Origin: Atherinomorus stipes | Taxonomy: Eukaryota; Chordata; Actinopteri; Atheriniformes; Atherinidae | Length of the DNA: 64,000 nucleotides | Assembly (NCBI GenBank): GCA_023101725.1 | Contig: JALJCO010009116.1 | Coordinates: 310,001-374,000, forward strand | Reading direction: 5' to 3' | Shown here: piece after piece, positions 36,570 through 48,077 of the stretch | Position numbering within the stretch: the first letter of the stretch is position 1 | Layout: each line of letters opens with the position of its first letter | Translations under genes and position numbers: made by a program | Notes under the pieces: model-generated | The model's database searches: none | Told to the model about the DNA's origin: nothing | Seen by the model: the letters and a program-made list of their open reading frames with translations, nothing else

Positions 36570-38700
36570 CCTCAGAAAGCTGTTCTGCAGCCAACAATCC
36601 TCTGTGGTCCTTTAACTCATATTTTCTATGTAATGTAAATGATTGCTTTTAAACTGCAGCCACTGGCAAAGAAATGAAAATACTGACAATATATTCAGTG
36701 CAAAATAACTCAAAATGAAAAGCTCTCTCAAAGTTAATAAATCCGAGGTAGTCATGGTAACCAGGTCCATTATTCAGCAACATTAAAGTGAGGTCCTGCA
36801 GCTCTGTCAGCGACCTTTAGCGGGCCGAGGATGCTGCCCTCAGGCTGCATTAAATGCATTACGCAGTCACGACATCAGGCTTATTAAAACTACCATAACT
36901 GTGTTGTTTTACTTCATCTAGCCTAGCAAACACAGTGAATCAGCTCCTCTGCTGACGTTAACTATCATCCTGGAAGTCTGGAACATTCGGCCATTGCAGA
37001 GGATTTAATGTGTTTTCCTAGAGCCCTTCCTTCATGTTAGGAATGTTAAAAAATGAGTTTCTGCTCCTGCTTTGATTCCAGGTGACTGCACACCAATCAA
37101 ACTCGCTCATTTCTTCACATTATTTCCATTCTAGTTGAAGAGAGAGTCCCCTGTTCCAGAGGTCACATCCCTTTATCATTATCATCATCAGGAGGATGAA
37201 CCCAGTCATCATCGGTATATTATTAGTATTATGACTACTGCAGCCACCAGAGACCAGCCTGTCCTCATCCTCCCTGCATACGCCTGCTCCGCTGCACTCT
37301 GCTTATTAAAACACAAGAATCAGGTAATTAAAGGTGATAGCTACGGCTTTTCCATCAAAACAATTCAATTAAAAAAAATTAAATAACACTAGTAGTGTGC
37401 AGAATAAAAGTATTCATTGAAAATTTTTAATAGCATATAATTAATTGTTTTATCAATTTTGGTGGGTGCAAAATAAAATTATTTACATGTGATCATCATA
37501 CCAATGTCTACTCTGAAGAATTGACAGGTTGATTGGTTAACTGGGCTGCAAACTGGGCCCAGATGCTTCCTGCTCCAGCAGACGTTAGCTTTCATTGTAG
37601 TCACTGAATAATTGTCTCTAATAGGCAGAGCTGAGTCATTTTTTATTTATTCTCCTGCATGTAAACACATGTTTACAGACCGAGAAGTGAAGTCATTAGA
37701 AAGATTGTGCACAGTTGTTCTAAATGTTTTTGGCTTCTTCCAAAACCCGAATTTTTTTGGAAAAGCTAGAGAAGACGTGTGGCTGTATCTTTAACCCTTC
37801 ATCAGCCAAGGAGGCATATTTAGTCACTTAGCTGGACGAGGAAAATGCCCTGACATGCTGCTCACATGGAGCGCTCCCAACCAGTCATCAATGACCAGGC
37901 TTTGTCTTAGACACGTCTTCCATCATAGAAATGAGGTGACCGCTTGCCTCTTTACAACTTGTATTATTTCAGAGAATACAAAAATATCCTCTGATATCAC
38001 AATAACAACAATAACAGTGTTCAGTAGGTGTTTCATGAATGCCTGATAAAGGTTAAACTCACTGACTATGGACTTCTTTTATATTAAAGTGGTTCCAGTA
38101 AGGTCAGCCTTCAAAGGAAAGGAACTATCAGTCTTTTGGTATCCAAACATAACCTTGGAGCAGTTATTGCTGAAAGAAGACTCTTAGCTTTTACTCAGTT
38201 AATCGCTTTTTCCTGCATCTGCAGTTTATTAAGATTCTGATTGTTTAAATGTAATTTCTAGGTGATAAGAGTTAAGTGATCATTACGCTGGAAGAAGTGT
38301 CTGCTCCATGCACTCTTCAGCTTATGTGTGTGTGTGTGTTCGTTACACACTTGACTGCAAGACGAGAAGAAAGCTTGAAGGACTATTTGACAAATAGAAA
38401 AAGTCCACAGAGGTTTGGCTGCAGTCTGTGTGTGTGTGTGTGTGTGTGACTGTTGGATGGCCGAGTCTTCACATCGCTGACAGCTACTGCACGGCCTACC
38501 CATAATCCCCTGCAGGACTGTGGCCAGCATTGGCTTGTTGACCTCTGAGTGTATGCTGCAAGGTGTGTGTGTGATTGTGGTGTGTGTGTGTGTGTGTTAG
38601 TATTCAGTCTGCAGGCAGGAGAAGAGCGAGACAGAGAACAACATAGTTAAACTGGAACGAGTTTACTGACACTGGTTTGGATCATTCAGCTGCACGAGGA
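36570..38700. other. No gene recognised; TG microsatellites
   Basis: (TG)n at 38325-38340, 38428-38448 and 38562-38597. 36800-36970 is balanced, repeat-free sequence that could be conserved non-coding DNA. Open frames are short and featureless. Confidence 0.45.
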
Positions 38701-38729
38701 GGAATTCAGTTAAAGCAACCATGTAGAAG

Positions 38730-41700
38730 ATGGAGGAGGCGGAGGAGAGGATGGAGGAGGTGGAGGAGAGGATGGAGGAGGTGGAGGGGAGGGGGGAGAG
38801 GATGGGGGAGGTGGAGGAGAGGAGGGAGAGGATGGAGGAGGGGGGGGAGGGGATGGAGGAGGTGGAGGAAAGGATAGAGGAGGTGGAGGAGAGGATGGAG
38901 GGAGGTGGAGGAAAGGATAGAGGAGGTGGAGGAGAGGATGGAGGAGGTGGAGGAAAGGATAGAGGAGGTGGAGGAGAGGATGGGGGAGGTGGGGGGGGAG
39001 GGGTAGAGGAGGTGGAGGAGAGGATGGCGGAGAGGATGGAGGAGGGATGGAGGAGGATGGAGGAAAAAATGGAGAGGGAGGTGGGGGAGAGGATGGAGGA
39101 GGTGGAGGAAAGGATAGAGGAGGTGGAGGAGAGGATGGAGGAGGTGGAGGGAAAGGATAGAGGGGAGGTGGAGGAGAGGATGGAGGAGGTGGGGGAAAGG
39201 ATAGAGGAGGTGGAGGAGAGGATGGAGGAGGGGGGGGAGGAATGGGAGAGGATGGAGGGAGAGGATGGAGGAGGCGGATAAGAGGATGGAGGAGAGGATT
39301 GGGGAGATGAAGGAGAGGGTGGGGGAGGAGAGGATGGAGGAGGTGGAGGAAAGGATAGAGGAGGTGGAGGAGAGGATGGAGGAGGTGGGGGAAAGGATAG
39401 AGGAGGTGGAGGAGAGGACGGGGAGAGGATGGAGGAGGGAATGGAGAGGATGGAGGAAAATGGAGGGAGGTGGGGGAGAGGATGGAGGAGGTGGAGGAAA
39501 GGATAGGAGGAGGTGGAGGAGAGGATGGAGGAGGTGGGGGAAAGGATAGAGGAGGTGGAGGAGAGGATGGAGGAGGTGGGGGAGAGGATAGAGGAGGTGG
39601 AGGAGAGGGCGGCGGAGAGGATGGAGGAGGGAATGGAGAGGATGGAGGAAAAAATGGAGGGAGGTGGGGGGAGAGGATGGAGGAGGTAGAGGAGAGGATA
39701 GAGGGAGGTGAAGGAGAGGATGGAGGAGGTGGAGGAAAGGATAGAGGAGGTGGAGGAGAGGATGGAGGGGAGGTGGGGGAGAGGATAGAGGGAGGTGGAG
39801 GAGAGGATGGAGGAGGGGGGAGGAATGGGAGAGGATGGAGGAGAGGATGGAGGGGGGGATAAGAGGATGGAGGAGAGGGATTGGGGAGATGAAGGAGAGG
39901 GTGGGGGGGGAGGAGAGGATGGAGGAGGTGGAGGAAAGGATAGAGGAGGTGGAGGAGATAGAGGGAAAGGAGAGAGGAGATGAAGGAGAGGATGGGGGAG
40001 GTGGAGGAGAGGATGGAGGAGGTGGAGGAAAGGATAGAGGAGGTGGAGGAGAGGATGGAGGAAGGTGGGGGAAAGGATGGAGGAGGTGGGGGAAAGAATG
40101 GGAGAGGATGGAGGAGGCGGATAAGAGGATGAAGGAGAGGATTGAGGAGATAAAGGAGAGGGTGGGGGAGGAGAGGATGGAGGAGGTGGAGGAAAGGATA
40201 GAGGAGGTGGAGGAGATGGAGGAAAGGACAGAGGAGATGAAGGAGAGGATGAGGGAGGTGGAGGAGGTGGAGGAAAGGATAGAGGAGGTGAAGGAGAGGA
40301 TGGAGGAGGTGGGGGAGAGGATGGAGGAGGTGGGGGAAAGGAAAGAGGAGGTGGAGGAGAGGATGGAGGAGGTGGGGGAGAGGATGGAGGAGGTGGGGGA
40401 AAGGATAGAGGAGGTGAAGGAGAGGATGGAGGAGGTGGGGGAGAGGATGGAGGAGGTGGGGGAGAGGATAGAGGAGGTGGAGGAGGGGATGGAGGGAGGT
40501 GGGGGAAAGGATAGAGGAGGTGGAGGAGGGGATGGAGGAGGTGGGGGAAAGAATGGGGGAGAGGATGAAGGAGAGGATTGAGGAGATAAAGGAGAGGGTG
40601 GGGGAGGTGGATGAAAGGATAGAGGAGGTTAAGGAGAGTTTTTCTCAAACTTAATTTAAGAATTGGTTGAAACTGTATATTTTGTTTTACTGGAAATACA
40701 TCGTTTACCTTTAACCAAAGAAATTGCTTTGATACAAAGTAAAAATATAATTCATGATGACGAATCTTTTTTTTTTTAACTCAATTTTTCATCTTGGAAT
40801 AAACTAAAATTGCTGTAAGTCAGCAACATGCTTTTTTTTTTTTTCAAATAATGTCAAGTTAAATTATGATTCAGGACAAAGTAAAATTTAACAAATATCT
40901 TACTAAATACTTTATATTTAATACCAAGCCTATTGGTACTTAATGTATGAGTCTGTGACTGAACAACAACATAAACAGTATTTATCAGTCCCTCCAGACA
41001 GTTGTGATGCCGCAATTGTAACTATAAAAATAAACACAAAGGGGTGGAATATATACAATACAAAATGTAGCAATGTCAAATTTCTCATGTTAGCAGGAGA
41101 ACAAGGTTTGCTGCTTGAATAATTTGTCTTTGGTTGAATTTCTGTAAGCATTCAGTAGAAAAGTGGAAAGTATTTCAACTTTCTGGAGGGACCGATTTAT
41201 GATTTTGAGCCACGCACAGTAGGAGGATTACACATGGGCTGGGAGTTTGTCTCCTTGTACTGTCCTTCACACTCATGGTGCAACTTTAACGTCCAAACTG
41301 AACAGAATTTCTAAACGGCTTCCTCTGAATGTGAACATAAAGGCGGTAAAGCACATAACACATTTATAGGATGACATCAAAAAAGGTTAAAATCCTGCTG
41401 AATCTGTATTTCCCATCAGCCTTTGTGGTCTGGATATGTTGAGTTTTGAAAACAGCCCCGCCCCCTTTGTTGTTCATGTGCTCTTAAGCTGAAACAACTT
41501 AAAAAATTTACATTGAGTGAAAGTAAAAACTTTTTTTTGGGACTAAAGAGTTAAAATTTAAGTTAATTTGACTCAGAAACATTAGATTTCATCACCGAAC
41601 CAAAATAATTAAGTTCATATCAACTACAGCCCAGATACTCTTTTTACAGTGATGGAGGAGGTGGAGGTTAAGAAAGAGGAGGTAGATGAGGAGGTGGAGG

Positions 41701-41740
41701 ACAGGATGGAGGAGGTGGTGGAAAAGACTTAGAAGGAAAT
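38730..41740 (+). repeat. GGA-rich purine minisatellite, interrupted
   Basis: About 1.9 kb (38730-40638) of units such as GGATGGAGGAGGTGGAGGA, almost all purine on the plus strand. A short continuation at 41652-41740 shows that the 1-kb element 40639-41651 was inserted near its end. Long open frames over it (661 residues on the minus strand, several Glu/Gly-rich ones on the plus strand) arise because the unit length is often a multiple of three and contains few stops. Confidence 0.95.
40639..41651. mobile_element. Transposon insertion in the minisatellite, left end truncated
   Basis: The right end TTTTTACAGTG matches the ends of the 29811 element. Block 41245-41650 is shared with 30452-30870; matching stretches are CATGGTGCAACTTTAAC, CCCCGCCCCCTTTGTTGTTC and AGATACTCTTTTTA. 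The left end does not show CACTGTA. A further possible nested piece, bounded by GTCCCTCCAG (40988) and CTGGAGGGAC (41182), lies inside. Confidence 0.75.
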
Positions 41741-42435
41741 AACAGGAAAATAAAAATGAAGTATGAAAATGAACGAGGGGAGAGGAGATTGAAGGGGATG
41801 ATCTCTTCATCGGTCCCCGTGGCAACGCCCCTCCTCCATGTTCATGCTCCAGTGGCTGTGATTGACAGCCACCAACCCCCTCCACACACTTCCACACTCT
41901 CTCAAACACACACTTCCACACACACGCTGGTGACTAAACATGGTCACTAAATATAAACTTAAAGCCGTCGGGTGTTTATGAGGACGGTTGTTCACTCTGT
42001 GTTTGCATGTGTGTTTTTGCACTTTTTGTGTGCGTGTGATGGCGAGAAGAAGTATCCAGAAATCTATTTCTGCAGATCAACAGCAGCACGCAGTTAACAA
42101 CTTTTGCTTCTTGCAAACAAGCATATTTGTTGTTTATCTCAGCAGATGTATCATGTGTAGCTAAGCAACAGATTCCAACAGAAACACCATTCTGCTTCTT
42201 GCTCTTCAAACATAACGGAGATCTTTAAACTTTTAATCCTGGTTTCCATCCGTCAGTTTTCTTCTACTTATCGGAGGTAGGGTTGCAGCTTTTGAAGATA
42301 GAGAGATAGATATATTGATAGATGAAAAAATTCGAGAGGCTCCAGATACAAACAAAACACATATTAAACATAACCAAAACATTAAAAACACACAATACAG
42401 TAAGTAATTAAAAGGATAAAAACTCATGTGAAACA
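41741..42435. other. No gene recognised
   Basis: Short open frames rich in repeats of CA-type codons. Nothing named. Confidence 0.4.
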
Positions 42436-42439
42436 GTTC

Positions 42440-42665
42440 AGAGTGCTGATGGCAGTGGGGATGAAAGTCTTTGTATCATCTATTCCGGAATAGCGGGACT
42501 TTGTAGCAGCGACCTGGTGGCAGACCCAGATGCCCCCCCCCCCAGCTCCTGCTGGGGTGTTCCCAGGACAGAAGGGATTTATAATCCTTCCAGCAGGTCC
42601 TGGGTCTCCGGGCGTGCCCAGAAAACCTCCAAGGGGAGGTTAGACCACCACAGCTGACTAAGGAT
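42440..42665 (-). repeat. Possible LINE-derived fragment
   Basis: GGTCCTGGGTCTCCGGGC, GTGCCCAGAAAACCTCC and AAGGGGAGGTTAGACC resemble the end of a common fish non-LTR element. The match is from memory and partial. Confidence 0.35.
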
Positions 42666-43420
42666 AGGGTCACATGGACGCTTTTGTCACGATTAAAACC
42701 TTCTCAAGGTCAGAAAAGGGATTAGATCCGTATTTTTTGCGTCATGCGACCGTGCCAAAAGTCCGGAACAGTAAGAAGCCGTCTGCACGATTCCAAAGTC
42801 TGGAACGCTTGATGCAAAGGGGGGGGGGGACGGACAAATTGTTGCAGAAAAACATCTACAGTAAATGCTTGTTTGTCTTTGGTTTTAAGGGACAGACTCC
42901 TGAGTGGGTAGTGACCATTAGCGCCACCTGCTGGACTGGAGTTTTGCCAACGCTTTCTATATGCGTCGTCACGGCGTGATGACGACGGTTTCGTCCTCAA
43001 AACGTTTCTGAAAACCACCGTGACACCGCGTAGAGTTGTGGGACCCTGCTGCGAGAATCCAGATCATTCAAGTCTAGTTATTTTGAGGAAACTCATGAGA
43101 CCGTGCCCTAAGACTCCAGATCCCCCCCAGACTGAGTCTGTCCATCTCACAATTTCAGCCACTTGTATCCACCATCTCATTCTTTTAGTAACTATCCAAA
43201 TATGTTACGAAAGTAACAATATTAAAATAATAATAAAAGATTGGTACACCAGTTGAGGCTCAGCTTCTACCACAGTGGACCAGTTCAGCACCTTCTTTAC
43301 TGTTGTTTAAGTCCAGTCCATGTTTCACACCTTCCTACCATCACTAAACAATCCCATAATACATACACAATAAACAATTATTCATTGCCATTCACTTTAA
43401 CTGCACTGCCACCAAAAAAA
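42666..43420. other. No gene recognised; possible old DNA transposon
   Basis: GCGCCACCTGCTGGACTGGA and GATGACGACGGTTTCGTCC suggest a transposon origin, but ends are not clear. A G run lies at 42821-42829. Confidence 0.35.
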
Positions 43421-43422
43421 GT

Positions 43423-44183
43423 CATACACTCTCATATTTAAAAGGACCGCCTTTAGCTTTGATTACAGCAGCATTCGCTGTGGCATTGTTTCCATAAGCT
43501 TCTGCAATGTCAGCAGATTAATTTCCATCCAATGTTGCATTAATTTTTCACCAAGATCTTGCATTGATGATGGTAGAGTCTGACCACAGCCTTCTCCAGC
43601 ACATCCCAAAGATTCTCAATGGGGTTGAGGTCTGGACTCTGTGTGAAAATGATGTGTCATGCTCCCTGGACCATCTTTCACAATCTGAGCCGATGAATTT
43701 TGGCATTGTCATGTTGGAATATGGCCGTGCCATCAGCAAAGAAACATCCATTGATGGAATAACCTGCTCATTCAGTATATTCAGGTATCAGCTGACCTCA
43801 TTCTTTGAACACATACTGCTGCTGAATCTAGACCTGAGCGACTGCAGCAACCCCAGATCATGACACTCCCCCTCAGGCTTGTACAGTAGGCACAATGCTG
43901 CATCACTTCTTCTGGCTTTCCGGCCACATTTCCTCTTCTTCTGCTTGATGCTGCCAATGATCTGACCCTTCTCAGACAGGCTAACATCTTTTCCATGACC
44001 ACAGGATGTGTCTTTCTTTATGGTACTTTAGGAAATGAGAAGAAACTCATTGCACCAGTTGGGGTAAAATAACTTGTTGCCAGCTGAAAGATAATCCTCC
44101 ATGCAGTAACAATCCAATAGGAGGCTCGTACCTATTTGCTTAGTTAAATCCAGTTGGCACCTTTTCTTTTTGGCCAGGCAGTG
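43423..44183 (-). pseudogene. Tc1-like element, internally deleted
   Basis: The right end, TTTGGCCAGGCAGTGTA (44170-44185), is a typical Tc1-type terminus next to TATATA. From it, on the minus strand, come the start and helix-turn-helix region (GKDVSLSEKGQIIGSIKQKK-like, with a frame slip). After a deletion of the central region near 43890 comes the C-terminal catalytic part, including an NPIENLWDVLEK-like block in shifted frame. Frame breaks are many. The 24.5-kb fragment supplies the centre of the same family. Confidence 0.85.
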
Positions 44184-44189
44184 TATATA

Positions 44190-46665
44190 TACAGTATATG
44201 TATGCAAAACTGATGCACAAAACATGGATGTGCACACATCAAATCACCAATAAACTAATCAAAGCCGTAAAATATTTAAATTGCTCCTCTGTTCCATCAA
44301 TGTGGTCACCATACGAAGCATCTGGATGAAAATAACTGACTGAAAATAAGGGAACAGATGTGCCAACACGAGTCCCTCTGTAAACACCTGCACGTTGAAA
44401 TGCATCTTCTGTCACTGAGTACGGTCACCTGCTGGTGCACGCCCCCCAGCACGCCGCCCCGGCAGCCAAGCCTGGGCTCCCATGCCAATACCAACACCAG
44501 AGCCAACAACAGCATTCACTATGGTGCACAGAGGATACGCAGCTCCTCATGTTGGCCAAATGAAAAAGCAGGAGGTGGATGCAGGTCCTTTCAGCTGTCC
44601 GTGTGCAACCCACCTATCTGAGAGCTCGGGGCTGGAACAACAGGACCCATTGTCAGCTTATGTCTACATTTGGGGGGTTGTTGAGTCAAACATGACCGCG
44701 TCCATCTGCCTTCATGCTGGCTCTATTCAAGCTCTGAGAAAAATCTACACCGACACAAAGGCAACGATTGAAGCTCTGTGATTGTGTTAAATTATATCTC
44801 CAGTATACAGAGCTCTGAACAATTCATAGAAGACCCCCTCAATGCATCGCCTTTTTACTTTCAAAAATAACCTACCGCTTTACAAACGGCTCCTTGCTAA
44901 GTACCATCTAGTGTCCATTAAATAAAGAGCGGTGAATAAGTGAAGTAGACACTCCTCTCGTCCTCATCTCACCTTCTCTAACTGTTGGAAAATGCCAACA
45001 CCTGTCTGGATCCTTTCTCTCCATTCTTTTCAGTCTCACAAGAGTTCGAACCTCCTGGGAGATCAGATCCTTTCTATCATGTAGAACACGAGTCCTGCTC
45101 TTGTTTCAGTTGCTGACATTATACCGGAGCCTTGTGCTGAAACGGGCCACTTTGAATATCAAAGAAAAGGGATTCTGCGGTCAAAGAGCGCAGAGCCTTG
45201 AACAAGTGGATCAGACGTGAGTCAGAGGTCTGAGTGTGTGTTATTACCGTGTTCGCTTCCTCGTTAGGAGAACTGTTTCTCCCTTCTCGTAATGGCGACC
45301 TCCGTGTGCGCCCCAGGTCAACAATGTGTTGACCTCTAACCTCAACTTGCACTCCTTCAAATTTCTTTTTACACCCTCACGTACACAGCCGGGCTTTGTC
45401 CCGGAGGTCACGCTGCTGACCTGCGTTTGGCAGCCGCTCCCTGTTTGTTTCCTGCGTTAATACACAGCACACACATGCGGGGCTATTGTGTGTGGGGAGG
45501 AGGAGGGTCTGAAGGCAATGACTGATGATGGTGAAGAGAGAAGCTCCCACTGTCTGTTAACACCCATAAACTAGCAATCTGTCAGGCTTACAGCGTATGT
45601 CAGTGTGTGTGTGCGCAGCATACTGGTCGGCCTCTGCTGCGTCTCGTGGGACGGCAGTTGGGAAGCCTGTGGCTTCTGTCTTGATTGGTCACGGATGTCT
45701 CGCGCGCACACACACATGCGGCGTGTGGTGAAGGCGTTGCGGTGTCCTGGTAGCAGCAGATGCGACTTGAACGCTGATGAGTCCTCAGCGTCTGTCAAAG
45801 GCAACAAAAGGCCTCATTTACAGTCAAATAAGCAATCCTATAAAGATTAAACAATTAAAGAATAAACAAGGCAAAGCCTTTTCTGGCCGGGCCTCATCAA
45901 AGCGCCCCGTCACAAGATAGAAGTTGGAGAGACGGCGGCAGAGAGTAATGGACAATTACAGACAACTGAAGAGATAAACAGTCAAAAATAGCTGGTTTGT
46001 TACGACGATAAGAGCCCGCTGACAGCAATCATGCTATTACTGCAACTGCTAACGCTGCATGGATGGTTTTATGGGCAGCTATTATGTTTCTCAGGCTTTC
46101 TTATAGGTAATGCAATCGGAACCAGACAAAAAGCCCTTAAAAATAAGCAGGACTCAGGGGAGCCTCCCAGTCTCCAGAGGTCTGAAGGGAGTCCTTAGAT
46201 CTGTTTGATCTGAAAGCACCTAATGAAAGGCAAATAAAGAGCGGCATAAATGCAGCTATTCTTCTGGAAATTGTAGCCTTTGTCTGATAATGTGATGAAA
46301 AACAGGGATAAAACAAGCCCTTTGTTGTTGTGTAGGGGTCTGTTGATAAGCCACTCATGGAGCGCCCCTCCACCGCATGACGAAAAACTGTTTTTAGAAA
46401 AGTCAGATTAAAGAAATGTGAACAAGAGCTTAAAATAGCCCTGGGTTAAATGATGACCTCCAAAACTCGTCTTTTCTTTACAGTTTTCTGGATTTTTTTT
46501 TGCTTATATGTCTAAACTTTTAAGAGGTTTCAAGAGGGACCCCGTGGGGGTCCCAAGATAATTTCATATACATAAGTTGATGCTTCTACCCTTACCCTTT
46601 GGTTATGATCTGAGTTTCCATGCATGGTGGTGGCCAATAAATTTTTCATTTATTCATTCATCACT
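44190..46665. other. No gene recognised; candidate conserved non-coding region
   Basis: 44358-44781 has open frames in more than one register (one of 99 residues) with no known domain. 45570-45850 is similar. 45795-46120 is repeat-free with AT-rich homeobox-like motifs (ATTAAACAATTAAAG, GGACAATTACAGAC) and looks like a typical vertebrate enhancer-type element, unproven. Confidence 0.35.
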
Positions 46666-46672
46666 AAATTAG

Positions 46673-46735
46673 GCATTACCTCTGTGAGAGAAGCTGATTT
46701 TAGGCATGTAGGTGAAAACATTTGTCTATTATTCC
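46673..46735 (+). repeat. Single relic of the ~190-bp tandem unit
   Basis: ATTACCTCTGTGAGAGAAGCTGATTTTAGGC-like sequence (anchor GAGAAGCTGATTTTAGG) followed by TAGGTGAAAACATTT. It matches the A-type unit at 16753 and 17139. Confidence 0.6.
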
Positions 46736-46918
46736 ATGTTTGACAAAAAAAGCCTCCTGAGATAAAATACATGACTAAATCTACCATAGTTTACCTCGTT
46801 TGTCTAGCTCTTTCCCAGTCTATCCAGGCTAAGTTACCATGGTAACCAAAAGCTTGCCATCAAATGTGGCGGACTGGGTGATGTGTGAGATTAGTGTGGG
46901 TAGTGTGTAGCGATGATG

Positions 46919-46991
46919 TAGGGCTGGGCGATATGGCCTAAAAATAAAATCTCCTAAAATAAATTGATTGAAGATTGTTTTGCGACCCCCC

Positions 46992-47022
<31 letters not shown>

Positions 47023-47034
47023 ACACACACACAC
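46919..47034 (+). mobile_element. hAT-like left end with poly-C and (CA)n
   Basis: TAGGGCTGGGCGATATGGCC at about 46919 is a common hAT terminus. It runs into a C run (46986-47008) and (CA)n (47008-47034). No right end was found, so it is truncated. Confidence 0.6.
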
Positions 47035-47097
47035 TTATTGAAGAAAGCAATAAGTACGAACAACAGACAACTTAAAACAAATTTTGCTTTTAATTAA

Positions 47098-47507
47098 AGG
47101 GACTAGATGCAGGAATTGTGAAAGAATAAACAAGCATGTGCAGTTTTTAATACTAAAAACCAAAAAGAACGAGCCCACCAACGTCTCTCTCCGTTGCCTT
47201 GAACAGGCTGTGTGCTGCATAACGCGCTGAGATTCGGGGCCGAATTTCCTGAGCTGTCCTGCGGATGTGACGTCAGATGATGCTGCATCCGCATCCCCGA
47301 CAGTTTTGGAAGGAGATGGTTGTGGTAAATTCAAACACTGTGAGTGATAGTTATGGATTCTTCTGCCATCGGCAACGATCCAGTTCAACTGAAAGACACT
47401 AAAAAGTGGAACTACGAAGAAAAGACTTAATCAGCGTATACGTTATAGCTTCAGTTTGTGCACTCTTCCGTGATGGCTTGGCTCATGGCTGCAGTTATCT
47501 AGTCCCT
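47098..47507 (+). mobile_element. TTAA-type element A (AGGGACTAG family), Kolobok-like
   Basis: Flanked by TTAA at 47094-47097 and 47508-47511, with ends AGGGACTAG and CTAGTCCCT. 410 bp. It carries a perfect CRE palindrome, TGACGTCA (47268-47275), and an ATG-initiated short frame beginning MDSSA at about 47352. A second copy lies at 53150-53610 in the same orientation. No transposase. Confidence 0.88.
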
Positions 47508-47793
47508 TTAAAGGAGCTGCATCAGCTTTTCAAACGTTCCAAAAGTCAAATAGGTTCAGGCATATATAAGCTAAATATGTTCCCCCTAACCACTATAGAA
47601 ACTAATTTGGTGTTAAATATGAGTTTTTTTATGTGTCTAATTTTCAACACGGAAGTAAAATGGCTGACTGCACTGAACTACCAAAGCTCTCGACCAATCG
47701 CGACATGTTTCACGGCCATTTAATGACGTCGCCCCGTGGCTTACACCCCCGGCGTACATTGATGGATGATCGGACTCCACTCGACTGAATAAA

Positions 47794-47907
47794 ATGGAGC
47801 AGCCTGTTATGGAGCTGTATGCGCTCAACCCAGAGTCTGATAAGGAGTTTGAAGTACACACAGTACCACAGAAGTACCACAGAGACCCTGACAAGTACGT
47901 AAATTAG
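47794..47907 (+). CDS. Conserved mini-ORF in element B, possible first exon
   Basis: 37 codons starting MEQPVMELYALNPESD and ending at TAG. The inverted copy of the element (near 62813-62715, minus) keeps this peptide block, with only N/D, K/M, T/A and H/Y differences before a one-base frameshift, and lacks the ATG. The block looks better conserved than its flanks. After it, the 62-kb copy reads ACAA|GTAAGT, a strong splice-donor shape, and this copy reads ACAA|GTACGT. I do not recognise the peptide. It may be a remnant first exon of an autonomous parent, or chance. Confidence 0.3.
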   Translation: MEQPVMELYALNPESDKEFEVHTVPQKYHRDPDKYVN

Positions 47908-47920
47908 CAAACGAGTCATA

Positions 47921-48077
47921 TGTGACAGTGTGGGGTCCTGTCACTATGCCTATGATCGATCATGTGCCCTGGCTATTTGGCCACAGGGATGTCCCTTTGG
48001 CTGACTGGTTAGCATGCGTGACTCTCTGTGGGATAGAATCTCGCCCGGGCCCTCTGTTGTGTACCTTGCCACACAAA
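47921..48077 (+). mobile_element. tRNA-derived SINE-like insertion in element B
   Basis: Same family as 10257-10430: GTGACAGTGTGGGG, GCCACAGGGATGTCCCTTTG, A-box-like TGGCTGACTGG. The B box is decayed. The 62-kb copy of element B lacks it: its sequence runs straight from CATA to GGCTAACAG, giving an empty site. Confidence 0.75.

Noticed and set aside
38663..40648. 661-residue proline/serine/leucine-rich open frame on the minus strand, and Glu/Gly-rich frames on the plus strand
   Set aside because: They translate a GGA-rich minisatellite. All frames are low complexity, there is no domain, and frame length follows from the stop-poor repeat.
44358..44781. Possible coding exon (87- and 99-residue overlapping frames)
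   Set aside because: Open in more than one register, no domain recognised, no clear splice signals.
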